In this document: piece after piece, positions 6,499 to 13,489 of the stretch
Layout of the letters: each line of letters opens with the position of its first letter
How positions within the stretch are numbered: the first letter of the stretch is position 1
From: Candidatus Gottesmanbacteria bacterium
GTDB lineage: Bacteria; Patescibacteriota; Microgenomatia; UBA10105; UBA927
Direction of reading: 5' to 3'
Length of the DNA stretch: 15,113 nucleotides
NCBI GenBank assembly: GCA_026396845.1
Contig: JAPLWC010000049.1
Coordinates: forward strand, 1 to 15,113
Made by a program: the position numbers and the translations under genes
The notes under the pieces: generated by a model
Databases searched by the model: none
The model's input: the letters and a program-made list of their open reading frames with translations, nothing else
What the model was told of the DNA's origin: nothing

Positions 6499-6942
6499 AT
6501 GAATAAAGACGCGGTACTGGCGACTCTTATCGGATTCGGCATCGGGCTTCTTATTACCGGACTCCTCTTGGTGGGCCCGAATATTACAAAATCATTACCG
6601 AAAATAAACCTGCCGACCATCTCATTTCCCCAATCAAAACAAAAACCGGCAGTAACCGCAACCCCTACTCCGTCGCAGTTTGCCGTCACCATCGAAAGCC
6701 CGATGGCGGAAGCTATCGAAAACAGTACTGACCTTCTCGTATCTGGAATGACTAGCCCAGGAGCGACAGTCGTTATAGCCGGATCCGTTGATGACACTGC
6801 AGTCGCAGCCCAGGCCGACGGCAAATACGCAGGAAAGATTACCCTCGCTGAAGGCAAAAACGATATTATTGTCACGGCATACCGGCTACTAAAACAGGCA
6901 AATCAGACCATTACGGTCTATTACACGCCGGAAAGTTTATGA
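6499..6942 (+). CDS. Membrane-anchored protein with a bacterial Ig-like domain
   Basis: 147 residues. An N-terminal hydrophobic helix (residues about 6-27) has no lipobox and no clear signal cleavage site, so it probably stays as an anchor. A Pro/Thr/Lys-rich linker follows to residue 59. Residues about 60-145 then have the pattern of a bacterial Ig-like beta-sandwich (SPGATVVIAG, ADGKYAGKITLAEGKNDIIVTA). Such domains serve adhesion or assembly at the cell surface; no enzyme motif is seen. The TGA overlaps the next gene's ATG (ATGA at 6939-6942), indicating an operon with coupled translation. Confidence 0.75.
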   Translation: MNKDAVLATLIGFGIGLLITGLLLVGPNITKSLPKINLPTISFPQSKQKPAVTATPTPSQFAVTIESPMAEAIENSTDLLVSGMTSPGATVVIAGSVDDTAVAAQADGKYAGKITLAEGKNDIIVTAYRLLKQANQTITVYYTPESL

Positions 6943-7691
6943 AAAAACTTATTCTCATCGCAAGTTCGTTACTATTTGCGACATCCGTGTACGGGGCCTC
7001 TGCCACGCCTACCGTAACCGCTGCCCCGACTCCGGACACACAGCAAAAACTGGATATACTCAAAGACCGGCTTGCCTCTGCCGCAACACAACTCAAGCAG
7101 TCGCAAAAACGTGCAATCTTCGGCACGGTAAAGGCCACATCGGTGTCAACGATAACCGTCGCCACCAAAACCAGCGATATGAAAATAGAGCTGACGGATA
7201 CCATTTCCGTATTCCAAATACTAAAAGGCAAGCGGACGACCCTCACGACCGATCAGGTAACCCGCGGTGATGACGTGGTGGTATTCGGCGATTACGATAC
7301 AAACCTGGATATCCTCAAGGCACAGGTTATATTTATCCAGGGAACTCTCCCGGAGCGTTTGTCTGGCACGATCACAGCCGTAAGCAAAATAAACTACACG
7401 ATAACCATAGCAACACCGGAGGGGCAATCCTTCATCGTTGATTTCGAAACGACGACGAAAAATTTTAATTGGACGAAAGAGAAAGGCGTTCAAAAAGCCG
7501 GTTTTTCCCAACTGGTCGTCGGTGATACTATCCATGTACTGGAGACACCGGCACCAAAAATTGCCAACCGCGTGAGCGCCATCCGGATCCTCGATATCGG
7601 GAACCTCACGGGTACCACGCCGACACCGACCGCGACCCCTACTGCAACGCCCACCACTAAGACGACTCCGAAGACCACCCCGACACCGTAA
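6939..7691 (+). CDS. Secreted protein with Thr/Pro-rich tail, function unknown
   Basis: 250 residues. A signal peptide (MKKLILIASSLLFATSVYGA, cleavage likely after YGA or ASA) is followed by a short helix with coiled-coil character (residues about 38-60). Two consecutive beta-rich modules follow with similar wording: GTVKATSVSTITVATKTSD...DDVVVFGDYD and GTITAVSKINYTITIATPEG...GDTIHVLETP, as in DUF5666-like small barrels. The last 25 residues are a low-complexity Thr-Pro-Ala repeat resembling a wall-spanning or glycosylated stalk. It is coupled to the Ig-like protein upstream, so the two probably work together at the envelope. Confidence 0.7.
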   Translation: MKKLILIASSLLFATSVYGASATPTVTAAPTPDTQQKLDILKDRLASAATQLKQSQKRAIFGTVKATSVSTITVATKTSDMKIELTDTISVFQILKGKRTTLTTDQVTRGDDVVVFGDYDTNLDILKAQVIFIQGTLPERLSGTITAVSKINYTITIATPEGQSFIVDFETTTKNFNWTKEKGVQKAGFSQLVVGDTIHVLETPAPKIANRVSAIRILDIGNLTGTTPTPTATPTATPTTKTTPKTTPTP

Positions 7692-7710
7692 TTGCATTTA
7701 TTCCATAAAT

Positions 7711-7728
7711 ATATTAACGTATTAATAT
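7711..7728. promoter_or_regulatory. Palindromic operator overlapping the start of the TrpR-like gene
   Basis: ATATTAACGTATTAATAT is a perfect 7+4+7 inverted repeat ending on the ATG (7727-7729). It differs from the downstream site at 8119-8136 at only 2 of 18 positions. The location implies autorepression. No clear Shine-Dalgarno is present. Confidence 0.7.
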
Positions 7729-8104
7729 GAAAAAACCGAAACTCGTCTATCCTACCCCGGAAATGAATGAGTTATTTGATGCGGTCAGAGAAATTCAATC
7801 AAAAGAAGAGGCGGTTAATTTTTTCCGCGATCTTCTCACTATGGCGGAACTTACCGAATTTGCGAATCGTTGGCAAACAGTAAAACTTCTTGTTCGCGGC
7901 GAGTCATATGCAAATATTGCCAAAAAACTGAACGTATCCACGGCCACGGTGACCCGGGTGGCTCGCTGGCTGAAAAAAGGCCGGGGCGGATATGCTGCTA
8001 TCGCCTCCCGCGCATTTGATACCCGGCCGAACCCCGATTATCACGAACAACCCCAATTCAAAGGCGGCAAACTCCGAGGCATGAAAAATCCATACAGAAT
8101 GTAA
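7727..8104 (+). CDS. TrpR-like DNA-binding regulator (YerC/YecD family)
   Basis: 125 residues. The N-terminal LVYPTPEMNELFDAVREIQS leads into the TrpR superfamily core: EEAVNFFRDLLTMAELTEFANRWQTVKLL, then a helix-turn-helix at about residues 56-82 (GESYANIAKKLNVSTATVTRVARWL) and the KKGRGGYA end. This is the YerC/YecD branch rather than true TrpR, and its ligand is unknown. Residues 90-125 form a basic, Pro-rich tail beyond the usual family end. A perfect palindrome covers its start codon and a near-identical one lies on the promoter just after its stop. The simplest reading is a repressor of itself and of the radical SAM gene. Confidence 0.88.
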   Translation: MKKPKLVYPTPEMNELFDAVREIQSKEEAVNFFRDLLTMAELTEFANRWQTVKLLVRGESYANIAKKLNVSTATVTRVARWLKKGRGGYAAIASRAFDTRPNPDYHEQPQFKGGKLRGMKNPYRM

Positions 8105-8107
8105 CCC

Positions 8108-8136
8108 TTGACAGAATCGTATTAACGTGTTAATAT
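8108..8136 (+). promoter_or_regulatory. Strong promoter with embedded TrpR-like operator
   Basis: TTGACA (8108-8113), a 17-bp spacer, and TAATAT (8131-8136). The palindrome TATTAACGTGTTAATA (8120-8135) covers the spacer and -10 box, so a bound repressor would block polymerase. A further half-site, ATATTAACG, follows at 8135-8143. Transcription would begin near 8143 and run into the radical SAM gene with a leader of about 170 nt. Confidence 0.7.
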
Positions 8137-8174
8137 ATTAACGCGTTGCGGGCTACATCATCGCCTGATCTAAA

Positions 8175-8220
8175 CCTGCCTTGCCGGCAGGCAGGCCTAC
8201 GCGTGGTCGAGGCGAGACCA
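8175..8220 (+). repeat. Two tandem hairpins in the radical SAM gene leader
   Basis: CCTGCC-ttgcc-GGCAGG (8175-8191) and TGGTC-gaggcga-GACCA (8204-8220). Neither is followed by a T-run, so they are not intrinsic terminators. The rest of the gene-free stretch 8137-8311 shows no small ORF with a start and no clear riboswitch. Confidence 0.5.
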
Positions 8221-8311
8221 ACCTCAATTTTTAGTTTCCGATAGTCAGTTTTTTATTAATCCTCTCCCCTCTCCCATTCACAGGTTTTATCGTTCTGCGA
8301 AAACAATATCT

Positions 8312-9508
8312 ATGAACAAAGAACTTGATACATTTATCACAAATACTGGAACGCTTGACGCGCGCGTACAACGAGCTACCGGCCTAAATGGCATGAGTGA
8401 ACTAACGGGAAAAATGAAGGAGCGCGAGCTAAATCGTGCAACGGATCTTCTTATAGAAAATCCGTGTAATGAAAGTTGCTCAACGTGTTTTTTCCAAGAA
8501 GCAGGAGGTACGGGAAAAATCCGCTTAACGCCTGAGGTTATTGAAGACATCCGTTTAACCGCTGATATTTTGGGTGGCAGAGATTCAAAACTATTTACCT
8601 TATATCCTAAAGAAATCACTACTGCAACACCTCTCCTTCCGGTATTTACTGAACGTTCGATAAATAGAACACTAACCAACGGGAAATGTCTCGGCGAACC
8701 CGGAGTATTGCAGTCGTTAAAAAACGCCGGCATAAAAGAGCTCATGATTACGGTGCCGGGCGGGTCGACTGCATATGCCCTCTACACAAAAGAAAATGAG
8801 CAAACCTATGACCGACTCCTACGAAATATTGGTCTCGCGGTACGCGAGGGGTTCAACGTAGGCGTCTTTTATCCGGTTTTTCAGCCAAACATCAATGACG
8901 TCATACCGACAACTTTAACCCTCCAAGAACTTGGAGTACAGGCGATTAAATTTATTCGCGTTATCCCTGTTGGTGCAGCTCTAAATTTAACCGACGACAT
9001 GTTTATAAACAAAGAACAAACTGTTGAGTTTTTATCAAACGTCAATACTGCACGAAAACGCACCAAAAATGCTGTTGAACTCACTCTTTTTGGCGGTTCG
9101 TTCGGTCCAAATTTTTATGGTAAATCTATTTATCGCTATTTAGCCGGTATAGACGACCGGTGGCCGGGTAGTCAGTACTACTGTCCTATGGTTGACGGGC
9201 AGTTTATTGGAATATCCTATGGCACAGGGAAAGCGTTTCCGTGTTTTAAAGCACTGTCATTTCCAGAACTTACGTCGGGAGAATATAAAAATGGCAAACT
9301 CGTACGTACACTCCCACTCATAACAAAAGAAAATCTTGAAAAAAACTTGCGCGGTCAGTGTGCAGCACAAGAATGTAAGTATCAACCGCTTTGCATGGGT
9401 GGTTGCCTTATCACGGCGTTCGCATTTGCAAAACGGCGCGGCGAGGCAGACCCACTGTACGCCGGGCAAGATGTGTGCGTTACCCGACTATTGGAAGAAA
9501 ACCAGTAA
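8312..9508 (+). CDS. Radical SAM enzyme with C-terminal SPASM domain
   Basis: 398 residues. The 4Fe-4S/SAM motif is C52-x3-C56-x2-C59 (PCNESCSTCFF). The C-terminus matches the SPASM pattern closely: C291-x14-G-x4-C311, then C350-x4-C355-x5-C361-x3-C365 and a final C389, which would hold auxiliary clusters. SPASM enzymes usually modify peptides (RiPP maturases, anaerobic sulfatase-maturing type). The substrate is not evident and no precursor peptide is seen nearby. The usual GGE after the first strand is replaced by YPKE (98-101). The gene looks AT-richer than its neighbours, which hints at acquisition. It is transcribed from the operator-controlled promoter at 8108, downstream of the TrpR-like regulator. 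Confidence 0.88.
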   Translation: MNKELDTFITNTGTLDARVQRATGLNGMSELTGKMKERELNRATDLLIENPCNESCSTCFFQEAGGTGKIRLTPEVIEDIRLTADILGGRDSKLFTLYPKEITTATPLLPVFTERSINRTLTNGKCLGEPGVLQSLKNAGIKELMITVPGGSTAYALYTKENEQTYDRLLRNIGLAVREGFNVGVFYPVFQPNINDVIPTTLTLQELGVQAIKFIRVIPVGAALNLTDDMFINKEQTVEFLSNVNTARKRTKNAVELTLFGGSFGPNFYGKSIYRYLAGIDDRWPGSQYYCPMVDGQFIGISYGTGKAFPCFKALSFPELTSGEYKNGKLVRTLPLITKENLEKNLRGQCAAQECKYQPLCMGGCLITAFAFAKRRGEADPLYAGQDVCVTRLLEENQ

Positions 9509-9572
9509 ACGAGAATATAATCAGCGGTCTGGTAATCGTATCATAGATTTGGTACGCTTAACACATAGAGAT

Positions 9573-9770
9573 ATGGCGGATCTCATTTGCATTAAAAAAT
9601 TTGGCAGTCGTCATGACGCAGATGTGGCTAAAAGTGTCCTGGATGCCAACGCGATTCAGTCGTTTATCCAAAGCGACGATGCGGGCGGCATGTATCCGTT
9701 TATGACGGAACAGATACGGTTATTGGTCAAGAAAACCGATATGCAGGCGGCCCAAAAAATATTGCAATAA
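9573..9770 (+). CDS. DUF2007-like small protein (putative signal-transducing family)
   Basis: 65 residues starting MADLICIKKFGSRHDADVAKS, with VLDANAIQSFIQSDDAGGMYP and RLLVKKTDMQAAQKIL, the compact beta-alpha fold pattern of DUF2007. Function is unknown. The start at 9573 is chosen because family homology begins there; the longer open frame upstream overlaps the radical SAM gene in another frame. The stop is 4 nt before the hisS ATG, so the two are probably co-translated. Confidence 0.8.
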   Translation: MADLICIKKFGSRHDADVAKSVLDANAIQSFIQSDDAGGMYPFMTEQIRLLVKKTDMQAAQKILQ

Positions 9771-9774
9771 TTTT

Positions 9775-10737
9775 ATGATTAAAGCACAAACACTCAAAGG
9801 TTTTCGGGATTTTCTGCCTTCGGCCGCCATCGCGCGGCAAATTGTCGTGGGAAAGATTAGGGCCGTATTTGAACGCTACGGGTTTGACCCTCTTGAAACA
9901 CCGGCTTTGGAATATGCAGAAACGCTTCTGGGGAAATACGGTGGTGAGGCGGATAAACTATTGTATCTTTTTCGCGATAACGGGAAACGGAGGGTGGGTC
10001 TCCGGTATGACCAGACCGTTCCCCTCGCCCGCGTCATTGCCCAATATCCGGAGCTTCCTAAACCTTTCAAGCGCTTTCAAATCCAGCCGGTCTGGCGCGC
10101 GGAAAATACGCAAAAAGGCAGATTCAGAGAATTTTTACAGTGCGATATTGATACGATTGGTTCCGGCTCGCCTCTCGCCGATGCGGAAATTATTGATTGC
10201 ACACTCAATACGTTTAAACAACTCGGATTTTCCGGCATTACCATGGATGTCAACGACCGGACTATATTCGATGACCTAAAACTTACCAAAAAGGAAATTA
10301 CCATTATTGATAAACTCGATAAAATCGGCACGGACGCGGTTATTGAGGAACTGGAAACCAGCGGAAGAAAGAACGCGAAAAAAATATTTGAATCACTCAA
10401 AAGCGTTAAGCCGACCGAGCGAATCTGGAAAATTTTTGAGGCACTCAAACGCCTGGGATATAAAGAGGACACGGGCTTCCGGTTCAACCGGTTCTTAGCG
10501 CGTGGTTTGGATTATTACACCAGCACCATATTCGAACTCAAGGCCGGGGCCTATACAAGCGGATCTCTGGCAGGCGGCGGGCGGTTCGACAGACTGATCG
10601 GCCAATTTTCCGGCCAGGATTTGCCGGCTGTCGGCATATCATTCGGGTTTGACCGCATCCTGGAAGCAATGGAAGAATTTAACTTACTACCCGCACGAGC
10701 GACTGCCACACAAGTATTGGTTACTATTTTCTCATTC
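9775..10737 (+). CDS. hisS: Histidyl-tRNA synthetase, lacking its anticodon-binding domain
   Basis: Charges tRNA-His. Residues 1-320 are the class II catalytic core: KGFRDFLP, motif 2 (FQIQPVWRAENTQKGRFREF, Arg108), the HisRS signature RGLDYYTSTIFE (243-254), AGGGRFDRLIG, and motif 3 (GISFGFDRI). The anticodon-binding domain opens with TQVLVTIFS and stops there. About 80-100 residues are missing, and the frame runs straight into the EamA permease at Met322 (ATG 10738) with no stop. HisRS should be essential, so a local deletion in the assembly is a serious possibility. Confidence 0.88.
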
Positions 10738-11772
10738 ATGAAATCGCTTACAACTGTCCAAAAAGCTTTTTTGGCACTGATCATTGCCAACATCATCTGG
10801 GGCGCAGCCTCGGCAATATTTAAATTGAGTCTTCAAAATATTCCCCCGTTTACGCTTGCGTTCTGGCGATTTTTCCTTGGTGCCATCATGATTTTTATTG
10901 TCCTGGGTAAAAGGGTATCTCTGCCTCTGGCAAACAGGCGCGACGGAATATCCCTTTTCTTCTATGGGTTTTTGGGCATCACCATCAACATTATGTTTTT
11001 CTTCTGGGGATTACAGCTTACCTATGCTATTAATGCTCCGGTCATAGCGAGCGCGGGTCCCATTCTCACACTATTTTTTGCACTTTTCTTCCTTCATGAA
11101 GCGTTTAAACTGAAAAAATTTGTAGGCATGATATTCGGAACTATCGGAATTATCGTCATCGTCATCGAACCACTCCTCCTGCGGGGTGTAGACGGATCGA
11201 TTCTCGGAAATATATACCTCCTCATTGCTACGATTGCAGCGGTTGGGCAAACCATTGTCGGCAAAAAAATCCTGGGCAAATATAATCCATGGGCATTTAC
11301 CTTTTGGGCATTTTTAATAGGTGCGGCTAGCTTTCTCCCATTGGCATTATATGAATATATACGCATCCCGCACCTCTATATACTACTTGATTGGCGCGGG
11401 TATCTCGGCATCGTCTACGGCGCGATCTTCAGCAGCGCCTTAGGCTACGGCCTGTATGCGTGGGGCTTGTCCAAAATAAGTGCCACGGATGCCGCGATGT
11501 TTGCCTACGTGGACCCGATCGTCGGTACCGTCATGGGAGCAGTCCTTCTCCATGAACCTATTACTACCCCATTTCTTTTAGGCGGTATCCTTATTTTTGG
11601 AGGAATTTTTCTGGCGGAAGGACGCATCCATTATCATCCGATCCGGAAACTCATCCTTTTAGGAAAATCCATTGAAAAAGCCACCGTGCCAATCGTTTTC
11701 CAATCTGCCACCCCTTCGCACTCAAAGCTCAAGAAAAAGGAAATCTTAGCTTCAATTTTTGAAAAAAAGTAA
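10738..11772 (+). CDS. EamA/DMT-family permease, in frame with hisS
   Basis: 344 residues from ATG 10738: MKSLTTVQKAFLALIIANIIWGAASAI..., the standard start of an EamA protein. There are about ten transmembrane helices in two repeats, the second ending SALGYGLYAWGLSKISATDAAMFAYVDPIVGTVMGA. This drug/metabolite transporter family moves amino acids, nucleotides or other small metabolites; the substrate is unknown. A cytoplasmic basic tail of about 45 residues follows. No Shine-Dalgarno precedes the ATG, consistent with missing DNA at the hisS junction. As given, hisS and this gene form one 665-codon frame. Confidence 0.85.
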   Translation: MKSLTTVQKAFLALIIANIIWGAASAIFKLSLQNIPPFTLAFWRFFLGAIMIFIVLGKRVSLPLANRRDGISLFFYGFLGITINIMFFFWGLQLTYAINAPVIASAGPILTLFFALFFLHEAFKLKKFVGMIFGTIGIIVIVIEPLLLRGVDGSILGNIYLLIATIAAVGQTIVGKKILGKYNPWAFTFWAFLIGAASFLPLALYEYIRIPHLYILLDWRGYLGIVYGAIFSSALGYGLYAWGLSKISATDAAMFAYVDPIVGTVMGAVLLHEPITTPFLLGGILIFGGIFLAEGRIHYHPIRKLILLGKSIEKATVPIVFQSATPSHSKLKKKEILASIFEKK

Positions 11773-11786
11773 TGAAATGATATAAT
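11759..11786 (+). promoter_or_regulatory. Sigma-70-like promoter for rpmE
   Basis: TTGAAA (11759-11764), a 16-bp spacer, and consensus TATAAT (11781-11786). The ATG at 11798 lies about 5 nt after the expected start site, so the mRNA would be almost leaderless. Confidence 0.6.
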
Positions 11787-11797
11787 AGGCATCTTGT

Positions 11798-12106
11798 ATG
11801 AAAAAAGCTATTCACCCAACTTGGTTCGCGGATGCGGTAGTCAGCTGTGCGTGCGGTAACCGATTTACGGTAGGCGCTACCAAACCGGAACTGCGCGTAG
11901 AAATCTGTGCCAAATGCCACCCGTTCTTTACGGGTGAGATGAAATTTGTCGATACGATGGGCCGCGTCGAACGATTCCAAACCAAAGTGAAAGCAGCCGC
12001 TGCCCAATCAACGGTACTGGCCGCACGGAAGAAAAAGAAACAGGAACGTGCTGAGTCCCTCCGCAACCCGAAATCCCTCAAAGATATGTTGATGGGCTTA
12101 AAATAG
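11798..12106 (+). CDS. rpmE: Ribosomal protein bL31 with C-terminal extension
   Basis: 102 residues. MKKAIHPTWFADAVVSCACGNRFTVG carries the C-x-C pair, and EICAKCHPFFTGEMKFVDTMGRVERF carries C-x2-C, so this is the zinc-binding form of L31 from the large subunit. Usual length is about 70. Here roughly 30 extra residues form a Lys/Arg/Ala-rich helical tail (AARKKKKQERAESLRNPKSL). It lies upstream of prfA, a common bacterial order, and has its own strong promoter. Confidence 0.95.
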   Translation: MKKAIHPTWFADAVVSCACGNRFTVGATKPELRVEICAKCHPFFTGEMKFVDTMGRVERFQTKVKAAAAQSTVLAARKKKKQERAESLRNPKSLKDMLMGLK

Positions 12107-12115
12107 CCAAGAAAT

Positions 12116-12179
12116 CTCAAATCACAAATCTTAATGTCCAATAAAATTCTTTTTTCCATGTTGGTCATTGTGATTTGAG
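12116..12179 (+). repeat. Inverted repeat between rpmE and prfA
   Basis: CTCAAATCACAA (12116-12127) pairs perfectly with TTGTGATTTGAG (12168-12179) across a 40-nt AT-rich loop. A further copy of TTTGTGATTT runs up to the prfA start at 12191. The stem has no T-run after it, so a classical terminator is unlikely; it could limit ribosome access or be a dispersed repeat. Confidence 0.7.
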
Positions 12180-12190
12180 TTTTGTGATTT

Positions 12191-12631
12191 ATGAATACAG
12201 ATGTTGCAATTATGGAATTCCGCCCGGGGCCGGGTGGCGAAGAAGCCCGCATTTGGGCCGCCGATCTCATGCGTATGTATCTGCGGTACGGGGGTATTTC
12301 GGGATGGAAAATAGAACAACTCTCCGATACAACAATCCGGATCCGTGGTCCGCAGGTATTCACAAAATTACAATATGAAGCCGGCACTCACCGCGTACAG
12401 CGGGTGCCCTCGACTGAACGCTCAGGCCGGATCCACACGTCCACGGCCACAGTTGCCGTATTGCCTGAAATTCCTGAAACTGAAGTCGTTATCCGCCCCG
12501 AAGATATTGAACTTGAGTTTTACCGGAGCGGCGGCAAGGGCGGCCAGAATGTGAATAAAGTAAGCTCTGCGGTACGAATCCGGCATAAACCGACCGGCGT
12601 CGTCGTCACGTGCCAGACCCAGCGCGATCAG
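12191..12631 (+). pseudogene. prfA: Peptide chain release factor 1, N-terminal part (frame broken)
   Basis: Terminates translation at UAA/UAG. The ATG leads directly into the middle domain (VAIMEFRPGPGGEEARIWAADLMRMYLRY). The usual N-terminal domain of about 100 residues is absent. HRVQRVPSTERSGRIHTS contains the stop-codon-recognition tripeptide as PST (the RF1 P-x-T type, not the RF2 SPF type). GGKGGQNVNKVSSAVRI holds the GGQ peptidyl-hydrolysis motif. After CQTQRDQ the next about 32 residues of the family are missing and the frame shifts. The remaining frame stays open and joins the downstream gene, giving a 432-codon chimera if taken at face value. Confidence 0.85.
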
Positions 12632-12792
12632 TTATCGGCCGTGGCATGCGGGCGGAAAAAATCCGGACCTACAACTTTCCGCAGAACCGCGTCACTGATC
12701 ACCGCATCGGAAAATCATGGCATAATCTGGATGACATTATCGAAGGAAAAATGGCAAAAATTACCGAAGCTCTCCTTGCCTCTCAGGTCTAA
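12628..12792 (+). pseudogene. prfA: Peptide chain release factor 1, C-terminal part
   Basis: In the other frame, SVIGRGMRAEKIRTYNFPQN followed by RVTDHRIGKSWHNLDDIIEG and ending LLASQV is the conserved RF1 C-terminus. The helical segment between C-Q-T-Q-R-D-Q and I-G-R-G (normally beginning H-x-N-R/K and rich in Arg/Glu) is absent, about 95-100 nt. The stop at 12790-12792 is one nucleotide before the next gene's ATG. Confidence 0.85.
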
Positions 12793-12793
12793 C

Positions 12794-13489
12794 ATGGTAC
12801 GCCTCATCACCTACAACACTCATTTCGGAAAACATCTACTTGATATTATCTCCTGGATTAACGATCAGACCGACGCGGATATTATTTGCCTGCAGGAATT
12901 TCCCTCTGTGTATCTTAAAATTTTTTACCGTTCGCTTCCACGGGGCTTCGGGCATCGGGTTACGCAATCATTCATCTTCAGGAAAAAAATATTCGTTATT
13001 GTTACCTTATACCGACGGAAAAAACTCCGTCTGGTAACATCTAAAACGCTTCTGATGGGAGTCCACCCAATGGAAAAATCGCTGATGAAAAATCCGATGG
13101 AAAAAAGCTGTTTGTTAACAACGTTTCGCCTCGGCCACAAAACCATTACCATCGCCAATACCCACCTGGTATTTCTTGCCGCAAACCGGTCGCGCTATAA
13201 ACAGATTAGTATGATTACTGACAATCTCGCGACTCATCACCACGCGCTGGTACTCACCGGAGATTTTAATATACCAAGTATCCGCGCAAAAAATACATTG
13301 ATCCGCTACATGGAAAACTTCGGGTTTCGGACCATCGTGAAACGTTTGTCTACCTATCGGCTGGCAATCGTGAAATATCAGCTGGATTATGTATTTGTAA
13401 AATGGTGCTCGCTCACCTCTCTTACTCTCAAACGGATGCGGTTCTCCGACCATTACCCAGTTACCGCTGACATCCGATTATCGCACTAA
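12794..13489 (+). CDS. Endonuclease/exonuclease/phosphatase-family protein
   Basis: 231 residues with the EEP fold signatures in order: LITYNTHFGKHLLDII, ADIICLQEF (metal-binding Glu), TIANTHLVF, LVLTGDFNIPS (Asp-x-Asn), YQLDYVFV and the final FSDHYPVTADI (Asp-His). It is a metal-dependent phosphodiesterase; DNA, RNA, lipid or sugar phosphate substrates are all possible. No signal peptide. It starts 1 nt after the prfA stop and overlaps the convergent ctp stop by 12 nt. The short echo MEKSLMKNPMEKS in the middle is a local repeat. Confidence 0.85.
   Translation: MVRLITYNTHFGKHLLDIISWINDQTDADIICLQEFPSVYLKIFYRSLPRGFGHRVTQSFIFRKKIFVIVTLYRRKKLRLVTSKTLLMGVHPMEKSLMKNPMEKSCLLTTFRLGHKTITIANTHLVFLAANRSRYKQISMITDNLATHHHALVLTGDFNIPSIRAKNTLIRYMENFGFRTIVKRLSTYRLAIVKYQLDYVFVKWCSLTSLTLKRMRFSDHYPVTADIRLSH

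Noticed and set aside
7490..7697. Antisense ORFs opposite the Thr/Pro tail (GVVLVVGVAVGV-like)
   Set aside because: They mirror a low-complexity coding repeat on the plus strand and have no start context or homology-like pattern.
8105..8311. RiPP precursor peptide ahead of the radical SAM gene
   Set aside because: No plus-strand ORF with a start codon was found in this leader; only hairpins and AT-rich DNA.
12191..13489. A single 432-codon RF1::EEP fusion protein
   Set aside because: The RF1 C-terminus is present in another frame (12628-12792) and the EEP family starts naturally at ATG 12794. The open frame in between (LSAVACGRKKSG...) has no family resemblance.
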